Shown piece by piece: positions 52,702 to 61,633 of a stretch of DNA of 64,000 nt (position 1 is the first letter of the stretch; each line of letters begins with the position of its first letter). A model generated the notes under the pieces. It was not told where the DNA came from. It ran no database searches and was given only the letters and a program-made list of their open reading frames with translations. This DNA comes from Symmachiella macrocystis. GTDB taxonomy: Bacteria > Planctomycetota > Planctomycetia > Planctomycetales > Planctomycetaceae. The stretch spans positions 1,054,001 through 1,118,000 of the forward strand of contig NZ_SJPP01000002.1 of NCBI RefSeq assembly GCF_007860075.1, read 5' to 3'. The translations under genes and the position numbers were made by a program.

Positions 52702-55700
52702 TCATCGTTCGCGCAGCGGGACGTTGCCGTCGAGGTAGCGCCAGTTTTTGATGAAGGCGATGAGGTCGGCCATTTGTTGCAGGGTGAGGTTTTTCTCGAG
52801 GCCTTCGGGCATCAGCGAGACGCCGTTGGAGATGACTTCGTCGATGTCTTGCCGCAAGACGGTTACATGTTTTCCTTCGGGTTGTTTGATGGTGATCGAC
52901 GAAGCGGTTTCGGCGGCGATGATGCCGGTGACGGTGGTCCCCTGCTCCGTCACGATAGAGTAGCTGACATAGTTGGCGTCGATGGCGCGATTGGGATTGA
53001 GGATGTCGGTTAACAGGGCGGCCGGTTGACGTGTACGGGAGTCAGCGATGTCCGGGCCGATTTCCACGCCGATATTGCTCACGCGATGGCAGGTGCTGCA
53101 ATTTTTCTCAAACAACGCCCTGCCCTGCTGGGGATTGGGTTTGAGTGTCAATGCTGTTTGATACTTGGCAAGCACTTCTTTGCGATCGGCGGGAATCGCG
53201 CTGGCGAGCAACTTCCCGGCGCGGGTCTTCAGTGCGGGGTTTTTATGCTTGGTCAGTCGATTGACGTTGGTGGCTCCCAACTCGGCAACAGCGATGGTTT
53301 GGGCTTCAATTTCATCGAGTAATAACGTGGCGCGGGCATCGTTTCGCAACAGCGCGTTAATCACCGCGCGTCGCCCCGCTGGGGTCTGTCCACTGAATCC
53401 GGTCAGCAAAAACGGTCCGATCGAGCCATCCTGAAAACCGGCCAGCACATCGATGCCGGCGAGGCGAATTGCTTGGGCCGGATCATTTTCAATCAGTTCC
53501 ATCAGCGTCGAGCCAGCGTCTGCGAAGGTTGTGTACTGTAATAATTGGATGGCGGCGGTGCGGGCGGCGAGGTCTTGCTCCGCGTTGGCTGCGGTGGATT
53601 TGGCTTGCTGGAAGACGTTCTGCACCGCCGCTTGTGTGTCGGCGAATTCTACCGGGAGTTTGTTGAGCATGGCGTCCAATTTCACGCCGCGACGCCCGAG
53701 TCCTTGCCCCAAGCCGCTAATCAGCGCCGCCTGCAATTGCCTTTTTGCTGCGTCCGGCATGGCTGCGGGCAACGTGGTCAGGTTTTGCAACACGCCGCCG
53801 ATTTCCTTGGGCTTCTGGCGAGAACTGACTAAGGCAGCGATTTCCGTAGCCAGCGGAGCTAGTTTTTCCGGAGCGACGGATTTGGTCCATAAGCGCTTTA
53901 ACAATTCCTGTTCGTGATTCGGAGCGGCGCTGAAGACAGCTAGACGGGTCCAGTGGTCTGCCCCGCCAATGGCAAGGGCATCGGCCAGGGCGGTGAGACG
54001 TTCCTCGTCGGTGGCTGCTTCGCCGAGGCTGAGCGCAGTTTGGAATCGTACGCGTGGGTCGTTATCGTCAGCCAATTTCATGACGGCGGCTTGTAGCGAC
54101 TGCGATTTGCTCTGACGCGTCTCGGACAACCGGACCGCTTGTTCGCGAACACGGGGTGAAATGTGCGTCAGCCCCGTGGCGATGACTTCGTCAGACAGTA
54201 CGCCGAGGCCATTGAGCGTCCAAAGGGCATGCACGGCGGCCGTTGGTTTTGCGTCGCCGCCCACGAGTTGTTCGAGTTGTGGCTGCACGTTGCGGGCTTG
54301 GCGTTCGATGAGCAGTCGCTGTGCTGTCTCGCGCCACCAAGCGTTGTCGTGGTTTAGAGATTCGACGAGTTTCCCGGACGTCGCCGATGCGAGTTGCGGT
54401 TGTTCCGCAGGCCGTTTCCAATTCTTGGGCGTGATCCGCCAAATGCGTCCACGATCGTTGCCGTACTCCAGATCGGTGCGGTCCCGCAATTCCTCGGGCA
54501 TCCATTGTGGATGCTCGATGACAGCCCGGTACATGTCGACGACATATAACGCACCATCGGGGCCGACGGTCAGATTCACCGGGCGAAACCAGGTGTCGGG
54601 GGAGGCTAAGAATTCGACTTTGTCGCGTCCCGGTGTTGAGGCAAACGTTGCTCCGCTGGGCGTGAGCACGTCGCGATGCACGAGGTTGCCGGTCGGTTCG
54701 CAGGTAAAGCTATTCCCACAAAACGCGGCGGGTAAGGCATCGCCGCGATAGATGGTCACGCCGCAGGCGGCGGTGAATTGCCCTTCGTGCAGGGTCGAGG
54801 TTGTCCAAAAATTGCTGATGGGATAGACCCGCGAGATTGTTCCGGCAGGTGAGACATCATTGACCACCGCCCCGACAGCCAAGAAGGGATTGCGTTTGAT
54901 ATACCGGTCGGCCAGTACGATGTGGATGCAGGGGTTGCGATTGCTGCAAGTGAAACGATTGGCAAAATCGTCGAACGACAATCCGAATTGCCCCACACCC
55001 GAAACCCCTTCGGGCTTTCCCGCTAACGGATCGAAGCGAAAATCCATGCCGCTGATTGAAACCGGTTTGGCATCCCCGTCCCATTGCTCCCGTTCTGTAA
55101 CGACGCTTCCGCCACGCAGGCCGTTGGCGACATAGACATGATTATCGAGCGCAAGCGTCGGGTGATTGGCCCGCAATTGTGGATTCTCGGCGACGAAACC
55201 GGAAAACCACGTCTCGCGCAGGTCAGCGACTCCATCTCCCGTGGTGTCTTTGAGGTAGATCACTTCTCCGGCCACTGTGGCAATCACGCCCGCCTGCCAA
55301 GGTTGAATGCCCGTGGCAAACAGCAAATTGTCGGCGAATACTTGTGAGGTTTCAAACCGGCCGTCGCCGTCGCGATCTTCGAGCACGGAAATCCGTGATC
55401 TGGGTGGTTCGCCTTCACCGGGGCCATTGGGATAGTCCCGCATTTCGACCACCCACATCCGCCCCTGTTCGTCAAAACGGATAGCGACCGGATCAATCAC
55501 ATCCGGCTCAGCGGCGGCCAATTCGATTTTCAAATCGGGATGCAACTGAAAATTCGCCAGTGAGTCGGCAATGGTCAGCGGACTGTGGATGGGCGTCGTG
55601 GCAGCCGGTTTTTCTGTGGCCAGCAGCAAATCGAGGTGCGCGGCGACGAATAGACATCCGCAAGCGAACAGTGAGAAACGAAGGAATTTGGCGACATAAT

Positions 55701-55707
55701 TGTTCAT
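52702..55707 (-). CDS. Large PVC-type dehydrogenase/HEAT/cytochrome c protein
   Basis: This 1,001-residue secreted protein (signal MNNYVAKFLRFSLFACGCLF) has an N-terminal beta-propeller dehydrogenase-like domain (IDPVAIRFDEQGRMWVVEMRDYPNG, ISVLEDRDGDGRFETSQVF, LTVGPDGALYVVDMYRAVIEHPQW). A middle region has HEAT-like helical repeats, and the C-terminus is a cytochrome c domain with haem site CSTCH (near residue 882) and the distal RQDIDEVISNGVSLMPEGLEKNL segment. Large families of this type are abundant in planctomycetes and are thought to act in periplasmic carbohydrate oxidation, but the substrate is unknown. It has no obvious operon partner. Confidence 0.85.
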   Translation of the reverse strand: MNNYVAKFLRFSLFACGCLFVAAHLDLLLATEKPAATTPIHSPLTIADSLANFQLHPDLKIELAAAEPDVIDPVAIRFDEQGRMWVVEMRDYPNGPGEGEPPRSRISVLEDRDGDGRFETSQVFADNLLFATGIQPWQAGVIATVAGEVIYLKDTTGDGVADLRETWFSGFVAENPQLRANHPTLALDNHVYVANGLRGGSVVTEREQWDGDAKPVSISGMDFRFDPLAGKPEGVSGVGQFGLSFDDFANRFTCSNRNPCIHIVLADRYIKRNPFLAVGAVVNDVSPAGTISRVYPISNFWTTSTLHEGQFTAACGVTIYRGDALPAAFCGNSFTCEPTGNLVHRDVLTPSGATFASTPGRDKVEFLASPDTWFRPVNLTVGPDGALYVVDMYRAVIEHPQWMPEELRDRTDLEYGNDRGRIWRITPKNWKRPAEQPQLASATSGKLVESLNHDNAWWRETAQRLLIERQARNVQPQLEQLVGGDAKPTAAVHALWTLNGLGVLSDEVIATGLTHISPRVREQAVRLSETRQSKSQSLQAAVMKLADDNDPRVRFQTALSLGEAATDEERLTALADALAIGGADHWTRLAVFSAAPNHEQELLKRLWTKSVAPEKLAPLATEIAALVSSRQKPKEIGGVLQNLTTLPAAMPDAAKRQLQAALISGLGQGLGRRGVKLDAMLNKLPVEFADTQAAVQNVFQQAKSTAANAEQDLAARTAAIQLLQYTTFADAGSTLMELIENDPAQAIRLAGIDVLAGFQDGSIGPFLLTGFSGQTPAGRRAVINALLRNDARATLLLDEIEAQTIAVAELGATNVNRLTKHKNPALKTRAGKLLASAIPADRKEVLAKYQTALTLKPNPQQGRALFEKNCSTCHRVSNIGVEIGPDIADSRTRQPAALLTDILNPNRAIDANYVSYSIVTEQGTTVTGIIAAETASSITIKQPEGKHVTVLRQDIDEVISNGVSLMPEGLEKNLTLQQMADLIAFIKNWRYLDGNVPLRER

Positions 55708-55735
55708 CTGTGTTCGATCTGTGTTTCATCTGTGG
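55706..55735. repeat. CACAGAT-type dispersed repeat, short copy
   Basis: ATCTGTGTTCGATCTGTGTT with TCATCTGTGG is a single arm of the family at 19551 and 58303-58443. It lies at the start codon of the minus-strand gene. Confidence 0.5.
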
Positions 55736-55909
55736 CGAAATAATTGTGTAGTCCCAACCAACGATCGCATCCTTCGGCACGATTCGTGTACACTGTTACG
55801 ACTGGTTTCAGTAACACCGTCGGCGGAATTCCATTATCGCCGCCGATGCAGAGAATGGCAAAGCCCAGCGGTTGGCGAGACGAGATTTGTGACCGGAAAG
55901 GTGACGACG

Positions 55910-56383
55910 ATGTGGGGATTTTGTTTGATGTTATTTCGGTTGTGTCCTGCTGCATGGGCGGGGGCAGCTGCGTTGTTTGTGTTGATCACGGTCGGACTGA
56001 CCCGGTCGCCGGAGGTTGATTCGGAGCTACGGATGCAACTGTCGCTGATCCGTTTCCCCTATTATTACGTATTGGAATTCGGACTGCTGGGAACCGCGTT
56101 GGTGGCCGGTTTCTTCGCCCGCAAACATGGCGAGCTGGGATCGATCCGCAGCTGGTTGGGACTGGGCTTGGTGGCACTCGCGCTGGCGGGAGCAATTGCG
56201 GATTACTTTTTGGTGTATCGCCCACTAGAAAAAATGATGACGGACCGGACACTCGATGGTGCATTTCGCTCGTTGCATGAAGCCTCGAAAAATGGCAATT
56301 CCACCATTGTGGTCGTGGTCGTGATCGCCGCCCTGGTCATCAACTGGCCCAGCCGCGCGCATCGACGGACGAAAATTGTGTAA
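55910..56383 (+). CDS. Small polytopic membrane protein, unknown function
   Basis: From the ATG at 55910 the 157-residue product has four hydrophobic spans, including MLFRLCPAAWAGAAALFVLI and STIVVVVVIAALVINWP. No family is recognised. The frame is open upstream to 55700, but the leader region contains a dispersed repeat. AAAGGTGACGACG precedes the preferred start. It is convergent with the antitoxin of the zeta-type pair. Confidence 0.55.
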   Translation: MWGFCLMLFRLCPAAWAGAAALFVLITVGLTRSPEVDSELRMQLSLIRFPYYYVLEFGLLGTALVAGFFARKHGELGSIRSWLGLGLVALALAGAIADYFLVYRPLEKMMTDRTLDGAFRSLHEASKNGNSTIVVVVVIAALVINWPSRAHRRTKIV

Positions 56384-56391
56384 GCCGCCGC

Positions 56392-56607
56392 TCACTTCTC
56401 GCCGTCGTCTTCGATTTCCGGCAGAATCCAGACAACTTGACCATCGCGCCAAACGGGAATCTTCCGCCCCGCACGGGCGTGTTCCTGAACGGTCTTGCGG
56501 GCGACTTCGTTGAGGACTTGCTCGATTTTCGCGAAATCCAAGAGCCGCGCAGTGATGGCACTAGAATCCGATTCGCTTTGATTTACCGACTCGTTTTTCT
56601 TGATCAT
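56392..56607 (-). CDS. Putative partner (antitoxin) of the zeta-type kinase
   Basis: The 71-residue protein has a helix (ITARLLDFAKIEQVLNEVARK) and a C-terminal beta motif (IPVWRDGQVVWILPEIEDD). Small proteins ending with the pattern PVWRDG(K/Q)VV are found directly after zeta-type toxin genes in several phyla. The ATG overlaps the kinase stop codon by four bases (ATGA), giving tight coupling. Toxin-first order is unlike the classical epsilon-zeta order; antitoxin function is inferred. Confidence 0.6.
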   Translation of the reverse strand: MIKKNESVNQSESDSSAITARLLDFAKIEQVLNEVARKTVQEHARAGRKIPVWRDGQVVWILPEIEDDGEK

Positions 56608-57197
56608 GAGTAGTCGTCTAACAGTTTCTGCCAGATATCGCGTTGCAACACTTCAATTGTCGCATTTTCCTGCCATAAAGCAATCGGTGTTTGTTCTCCA
56701 GTTCCAGAGTTGTCGATGATCGACCAGGAATCTGCAACCGGACGGTAAAGCTGGAAGAAATTGTTTAGCCCTGCATGATACCGCCTGACCACGGTCTCAT
56801 CGGGAACGTGATGTCCACCTTGTTCGACGCGCATTGCGACGCGTCCAATGGCAAATTCCGGCGAAGGAAGCCATAAGAAAACCAAATGGACGAGATAACC
56901 GGAGGCGCGCAATTCCTTCAGCCACGGAGCAAATGAACGTGATGCTAAGGTCGTTTCAAAAGCAAAATTGGCGCGTTGCTCGGCCAATTCGTGAATGCGT
57001 GTATGCATTATACGTCCGGCTTGGATCGCGACCGAATCGGTGTGAAATGCTGATAAGCCCTGTGCAATAATGTCGGCATTCACGAAGTCAAATACTTTTG
57101 CGAAATCCCGTAACAGTGCCGGCGCCGCCGTAGATTTTCCGGCGCCGTTGGGACCGGCCACAACGATGACATTTGGCGCGCTTGTCACGAGATGCAA
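56604..57197 (-). CDS. Zeta-toxin-type P-loop kinase
   Basis: The 197-residue protein has VIVVAGPNGAGKSTAAPALLRDF (Walker A), DFVNADIIAQGLS (substrate-side acid), ANFAFETTLASRSFAPWLKEL (conserved FETT segment), and RVAMRVEQGGHHVPDETVVRRYH (R-rich helix). These are the motifs of zeta toxins, which phosphorylate UDP-N-acetylglucosamine and block wall synthesis; related forms phosphorylate other targets. The small downstream gene is its likely partner. Whether it is toxic is not shown. Confidence 0.8.
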   Translation of the reverse strand: MHLVTSAPNVIVVAGPNGAGKSTAAPALLRDFAKVFDFVNADIIAQGLSAFHTDSVAIQAGRIMHTRIHELAEQRANFAFETTLASRSFAPWLKELRASGYLVHLVFLWLPSPEFAIGRVAMRVEQGGHHVPDETVVRRYHAGLNNFFQLYRPVADSWSIIDNSGTGEQTPIALWQENATIEVLQRDIWQKLLDDYS

Positions 57198-57228
57198 TCC
57201 TTATTTCAGGAACAAATGCTCTTCCGCT

Positions 57229-58257
57229 CTACAGTTTATCACGCAGATCAATCTTCGTCCCCGTCCGCGCTGCTTCGCGGGCGTAGAGGGTGATGCGGGT
57301 GGAGCGGAAACCGTCGGACGGGAATAACTCCGCCTGCTGGGTGCCGCGACAGAGGGCGACGAAATCGGCGAAGGCGGATTTTTCCGGCGGTGCGGGGGCC
57401 AATTGGGTCCGCTCGGCGTCCCAGGCGTCGTAGTGGATCGTGCCTTCCCCCAAACGGTGGATATCGGGGGCGGCCAGGATTTCGATGGTCCCTTCAGTGC
57501 ATTCAAAAAACTGACGGCCGTCGCCGTGCGCGGGGAAGCCCTCGGGCGTGAGCCAATCGGCGCGGAGCATTGCCGTCGAACTGTCGGCGAACTCTAAGAA
57601 GACCTCGGCGTGGTCGGTGAACCGGTCGTACTGCGTGAATCGCAAACAGCCTTCGGCGGCGGTCACGGCTACCGGTTCCTCATCCCACATCCAGCGGCTC
57701 AGATCGATATTGTGAATACAGAGGTCATTCAACACGCCGCCATATAGGTCGGCATCAAACATCCACTTCGGACGCCCCGCCGGTTTGAGTTTGTGTGGCG
57801 CCAAGCCGGTGAAATTGACCATCCGACCTAACTTGCCAGACTGCAGTAACTCCCGCACCGCCCGCGTCGGTCCGTTGTAGCGTTCCATCAGCATCAGACC
57901 GATCTGCTTGCCGGTTTTGACATGCGCCGTTTCCACGTCGTCGAGATCCGCAAAGCTGGTGACCAACGGTTTATCAACCAGGACGTGACAACCACGCTCA
58001 GCCAATTCGCAAATCACCGCTCCCTTTTTGCTGTTTTCAACAGCAACCCCGACGACTTCCGGCTCGGTCGCCTCGACCAATTCACCCACCGAGGCAAATG
58101 CGGGCACGCCGAACTCTTGACTGTATTGGTCGCGCAGTTTTGGGTCGTCGTCATAAAACCCGACGAACTGAGCATCGGGCAAAGCGCGCATGCCGTTGAC
58201 GAACGTCAAGATATGAAAGTGCTTCAACCCGGCAACGGCAAATCGAACGGCAGACAT
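57229..58257 (-). CDS. Gfo/Idh/MocA-family oxidoreductase
   Basis: The 342-residue product begins VRFAVAGLKHFHILTFVNGM (NAD-binding glycine motif in an unusual VAGLKH form) and has QFVGFYDDDPKLRDQY, GCHVLVDKPLVTSFADLDDV (the EKP-type motif here DKP), and DLCIHNIDLSRWMWDEE with the catalytic-site His. The family oxidises or reduces sugars and polyols using NAD(P). The substrate is unknown. A second family member is 209 bases upstream on the same strand. Confidence 0.85.
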   Translation of the reverse strand: MSAVRFAVAGLKHFHILTFVNGMRALPDAQFVGFYDDDPKLRDQYSQEFGVPAFASVGELVEATEPEVVGVAVENSKKGAVICELAERGCHVLVDKPLVTSFADLDDVETAHVKTGKQIGLMLMERYNGPTRAVRELLQSGKLGRMVNFTGLAPHKLKPAGRPKWMFDADLYGGVLNDLCIHNIDLSRWMWDEEPVAVTAAEGCLRFTQYDRFTDHAEVFLEFADSSTAMLRADWLTPEGFPAHGDGRQFFECTEGTIEILAAPDIHRLGEGTIHYDAWDAERTQLAPAPPEKSAFADFVALCRGTQQAELFPSDGFRSTRITLYAREAARTGTKIDLRDKL

Positions 58258-58302
58258 GAGATAATCCGTGGGAGTTTTGGGTTAGGTTAGTTAGGATTCT
58301 TT

Positions 58303-58443
58303 GCCACAGATTGAACACAGATCAAACACAGATTTTCAAAGAGTAAACGACCTTCGAAATTGCGAATATCGCCATCACAATTGAAGTGTTCTTTGTTCTT
58401 TTTCTTTTTTTGATCCGTGTTTCATCTGTGTTCAATCTGTGGC
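58303..58443. repeat. GCCACAGATTGAACACAGAT palindrome, full copy
   Basis: Left arm 58303-58334 and right arm 58412-58443 are near-perfect inverted repeats, separated by 77 bases rich in T on the plus strand. It lies between the two same-strand Gfo/Idh/MocA genes. Single arms recur at 19551 and 55706. Confidence 0.7.
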
Positions 58444-58466
58444 TAGCTAAACCTTGCGCCGCGCAA

Positions 58467-59594
58467 CTAAGACAGGGTGAATTCCGGCAAGCGGACGATT
58501 TCTCCGCCTTTAAGGGCTGATTCGTGGGCGCAGATGCCGACGCAGGTCCAGTTGGCTGATTGCACAGCATTGGGATAGGGGTCGCGGTCTTCGATCAGGG
58601 CGGAGAGGAATTCGTGCGCCAAATGGGGGTGTGATCCGCCGTGACCGGCACCTTGTGTGAAGGAGAGGTGTTGGTGGTCGTCCGCATCATAGACACCGCC
58701 GGTGGTGAAGGGTTGGATTTCTTCCGGCAAGAGATGCGCGTAGTCCGGGACCTTGATCCGCTCGGGGATTTCCGGCTCCGGTTTTTTGGCAGTGTGCAGT
58801 ACCGGATCTTCACCTTCGATCAACGGCCACTCAAAAGCTTGTTTGGTGCCGTAGACGTCAAAGCTTTCGCGGTATTGGCGGGCGACGTCGAAAAGTGAAC
58901 GGTGAATTCTGGCAGTCAGGTCCGAATTGCGGAATTTGATGTGCGTGGTTTCCACAGCGAAGGGAGAGTTGTATTTCGGGATCAACTCTTCACGAATCGT
59001 GCCCGATCCGAAACAGGAGACGTACTCCGCTTCGTCGCGTGTCAGTGCCATACAGGGACCGACGCAGTGGGTGGCGTAGTGCATGGGGGGCAATCCGGGC
59101 CAATAGTCGGGCCAGCCGTCCATGTCCTGCACATGGCTGGCCTGCAGGAATTGCACTTTGCCCAAGTCGCCCTTTTCGTAGAGTTCCTTGGTGAATAGAA
59201 ATTCGCGGGCATAGACCACGGTTTCGGCCATCATGTATTTGAGGCCGGTCTCTTTGACCAGATTGACGATTTCCTCGCACTCGGCGATGCTGGTCGCCAT
59301 GGGAACCGTGCACATCACGTGCTTGCCTGCTTTGAGGGCGGCGATCGATTGCCGTGCGTGGTCGGGGATTGGTGTGTTGATGTGCACGAAATCGACGTCC
59401 GGGTCGGCGAGGACGTCGTCGTAGTTGGTGTAGCGTTTTTCGATCCCGAAAGCGTCGCCTATCTCGTTGAGCTTCGCCTCGGACCGTTGGCAAATGGCGT
59501 ACATTTTGGCCTGCGGATGGCGTTGATAAATCGGGATAAACTCCGCACCAAAGCCCATGCCAATAATCGCGACGTTCACCTGTTGCCGACCCAT
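58467..59594 (-). CDS. Gfo/Idh/MocA-family oxidoreductase, second
   Basis: The 375-residue protein has NVAIIGMGFGAEFIPIYQRH (NAD-binding glycines), VDFVHINTPIPDHARQSIAA, GKHVMCTVPMATSIAECEEI (V-P in place of E-K-P), and a C-terminal substrate-binding region with THCVGPCMAL and GAGHGGSHPHLAHEFLSAL. Changes in the EKP motif lysine suggest a reaction different from classical members or loss of activity. It begins after a short leader. Confidence 0.8.
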   Translation of the reverse strand: MGRQQVNVAIIGMGFGAEFIPIYQRHPQAKMYAICQRSEAKLNEIGDAFGIEKRYTNYDDVLADPDVDFVHINTPIPDHARQSIAALKAGKHVMCTVPMATSIAECEEIVNLVKETGLKYMMAETVVYAREFLFTKELYEKGDLGKVQFLQASHVQDMDGWPDYWPGLPPMHYATHCVGPCMALTRDEAEYVSCFGSGTIREELIPKYNSPFAVETTHIKFRNSDLTARIHRSLFDVARQYRESFDVYGTKQAFEWPLIEGEDPVLHTAKKPEPEIPERIKVPDYAHLLPEEIQPFTTGGVYDADDHQHLSFTQGAGHGGSHPHLAHEFLSALIEDRDPYPNAVQSANWTCVGICAHESALKGGEIVRLPEFTLS

Positions 59595-59870
59595 GGTCTA
59601 TTTCCTCTCGCGTCGTGAGTGATGAAAATCTTGGATGTTGCCGCTAAAAATGCTAGGACAACGGCTTCACGATAACGGTTTGGTAGGCAAACGCCAATCA
59701 AACGGGAGTGGTTTTATGGAGAGGGCCGAAACCGCGCGTTGTGGTTTGTTCAGTCAGGGGCAAACCGAGCGATTGAAAGACACACCTGGACAAGCCAGCA
59801 GTGGCACCCGGCGGGATTTCTTCTGACGACAAGATAATCAAAGAGACACCGCAGACCGCCATCGGGCAAC
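59595..59870. other. Gene-poor region with repeat fragment
   Basis: No convincing gene is seen. 59786-59815 contains CCAGCAGTGGCACCCGGCGG, a fragment of the palindrome at 13340-13401. Confidence 0.4.
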
Positions 59871-60164
59871 TTATATGCGATCCTGCCAGTATTCTGGTTC
59901 ACGGCTGGAATGAGCGACTGCCAAGACCAATATTCGATTCTCATCCGGCTGTTCGAAGATCAATCGAAACGGAAATTGCCGCACGCGTACCCACCGAAAT
60001 TAGTCTAATTCGATCGGATGAGAAGGTGGGTGGGACTGTATGCGTTCGACGGCGTTGTCTACTGCGCGAAGGAATCGTGTTGCCACTGTGGAATCGCGTT
60101 GGGAATACCATTCCCACAACTCACGTAGCTCACGGTCTGCGTCGCGATGAAAGTAGACGACCAT
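59871..60164 (-). pseudogene. ParE/RelE-type toxin interrupted by an in-frame stop
   Basis: The frame begins MVVYFHRDADRELRELWEWYSQRDSTVATRF and reads AVERIQSHPPSHPIELD, then TAA (60000-60002), then continues in the same frame with FRWVRVRQFPFRLIFEQPDE and NRILVLAVAHSSREPEYW to a second TAA at 59871. The joined 97-residue product (98 codons) has the ParE pattern, including the C-terminal RQFPFRLIF and VLAVAHSSREPEYW strands. Codon 55 is thus a nonsense codon and the toxin is probably inactive. The start is five bases after the antitoxin stop. Confidence 0.85.
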
Positions 60165-60169
60165 AACGT

Positions 60170-60382
60170 TTACCGAAGCTGTTCCCGGACCTGCTCCCAT
60201 GATTTGGCATGATTCCAGTCGCCGGAACGACGGCGGAGTTCGTCAGTAAACTTAGGATCATCTGAGGAGAGACCAGGTGCGTCCTCGGAGATATCGTCCA
60301 TCAAACGCTCGACAATCATTAGTCGCTCTGGCTCGGACAATTTCAAAATTGCATCTAACAATTCATTCGGTGTTTGTGACAT
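60170..60382 (-). CDS. Antitoxin of putative addiction module (TIGR02574-like)
   Basis: The 70-residue protein begins MSQTPNELLDAILKLSEPERLMIVERLMDDI and ends WEQVREQLR; LxLSxxERxxLxxxLxxSL-like spacing is typical of the TIGR02574 addiction module component. It should neutralise a ParE/RelE toxin encoded downstream. That toxin frame is interrupted by a stop codon, so this antitoxin now lacks a working partner unless the stop is read through or bypassed. Confidence 0.8.
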   Translation of the reverse strand: MSQTPNELLDAILKLSEPERLMIVERLMDDISEDAPGLSSDDPKFTDELRRRSGDWNHAKSWEQVREQLR

Positions 60383-60643
60383 TTGATCCCCTACATGATC
60401 TTCACCGTGGACAACAAATCAATTGTACAGTATCCAGAGAGACATCGCCAAGAGGGTATTTGTTGGCAAGTGAGGGAATCCCGTGAGGCAACTTGCCGCA
60501 ACGGTTTCGTAAGGCAACGTTTGCGCCGGTTTGTTTCGAGAAATCAACACCCGTCTTCAGCCCGATTTCGATGAACCCGCCTTTACATGCATCGGCCGCG
60601 CGTGATAATTGAGGATCAAATTGAATAGAACCTCGCTACAAGT

Positions 60644-60729
60644 TGTTTCAAAACCCTCTGACGCGTCCCGCTGACACTGATTTGTAAGTTTCCGGAACAA
60701 GCGCAACCAGGTTTTGAAACTCGTTCTAG
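60644..60729 (+). repeat. GTTTCAAAACC palindromic repeat upstream of site-2 protease
   Basis: This second copy (GTTTCAAAACCCTCTGACGC...CCGGAACAA...CCAGGTTTTGAAAC) lies 11 bases before the ATG of the protease. It has the same orientation toward the gene as the copy at 27852-27934 has toward the histidine kinase. The flanking CTCGTTCTAGGAG provides the ribosome-binding AGGAG. Confidence 0.75.
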
Positions 60730-60739
60730 GAGTTGTGAG

Positions 60740-61453
60740 ATGGGATATGTCGTTAGCGCCTTGTTGATCGGACTGGCGATCTTAATTCATGAGTTGGGGC
60801 ATTTGGTCGCCGCTTGGTGGACCAAGATTCCGGTCGCTCGGTTTTCCGTGGGCATCGGCCCGAAGGTTTGGGGCTGGCGGCGGGGTGAGACCGACTATTG
60901 GTTGTCGGCGATTCCCCTGGGAGGCTACGTCCTGCCGGCTGTGGAAGATCATGACGAGTTTGTGAAGATTCCCGTTTCGCGACGTTTGATCTTTGCCTTT
61001 GGTGGACCGGTCGCCAATATCCTGCTCTCGTTTGTCTGCTTGGCGGTTTACAACGTCTCGCAGGGTGGGTTGAGCCTGTCGGCTATCTCAGTGGAACCGG
61101 TCGTGCAAATCGGCAATATGATCATGGCGATGATCGCAGCCATCGGCGGATTGTTCACCGGAGCCGGCGAAGTTTCGGGCGTCGTGGGCATCGTGGCTGT
61201 GGGAGATAAAATTGTCTCCGGTGGATTTATCGGGATGCTGAAATTCCTGAATGCGTTGAGTATCAGCTTGGCCGTATTCAACATGCTGCCCATGCCTCCG
61301 CTGGATGGCGGCAAGATTATGATGTATCTACTCGAATCGATCGATCGCCGGTTGCTGTGGTTGCACGAACGCTTGACGATTGCGGGCATTGTGCTGATTC
61401 TGGGTTTGATGGTTTACGCAACCTATGGCGACGTGCAAGCATTGTTGAATTAG
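60740..61453 (+). CDS. Site-2-type membrane metalloprotease (M50), PDZ-less
   Basis: The 237-residue protein has HELGHLVAAWW (zinc-binding HExxH) in the first helix, then VGIGPKVWGW, IPLGGYVLPAVEDHDEF, RRLIFAFGGPVANILLSF and NMLPMPPLDGGKIMMY (the distal Asp of the zinc site). These are the motifs of RseP/S2P proteases. The usual central PDZ domain is absent, so this is a short form. Substrates may include anti-sigma factors. It is preceded by AGGAG and a dispersed repeat. Confidence 0.85.
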   Translation: MGYVVSALLIGLAILIHELGHLVAAWWTKIPVARFSVGIGPKVWGWRRGETDYWLSAIPLGGYVLPAVEDHDEFVKIPVSRRLIFAFGGPVANILLSFVCLAVYNVSQGGLSLSAISVEPVVQIGNMIMAMIAAIGGLFTGAGEVSGVVGIVAVGDKIVSGGFIGMLKFLNALSISLAVFNMLPMPPLDGGKIMMYLLESIDRRLLWLHERLTIAGIVLILGLMVYATYGDVQALLN

Positions 61454-61600
61454 GCGTGAGGGGTGAGGGGACAGGCGTGAGCAGAAAGAGAGACCGGATG
61501 GTTCATCAACGCTCCCACCAGTCTTTCAAGCCACCCTAGACGTCCCGACTTCACACTGCCCCCCGCCAACCCTCAACCCTGTCCCCTCAAGCCTCACTCC
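61453..61600. repeat. GAGGGGACAGG palindrome between protease and phosphatase
   Basis: GGCGTGAGGGGTGAGGGGAC plus AGG (61453-61475) is inversely repeated at 61578-61600 with three mismatches in 23 bases. It begins at the last base of the protease stop codon. Confidence 0.5.
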
Positions 61601-61633
61601 TACCTCCAGAATGGATTCTCCGTCATTTCATCG

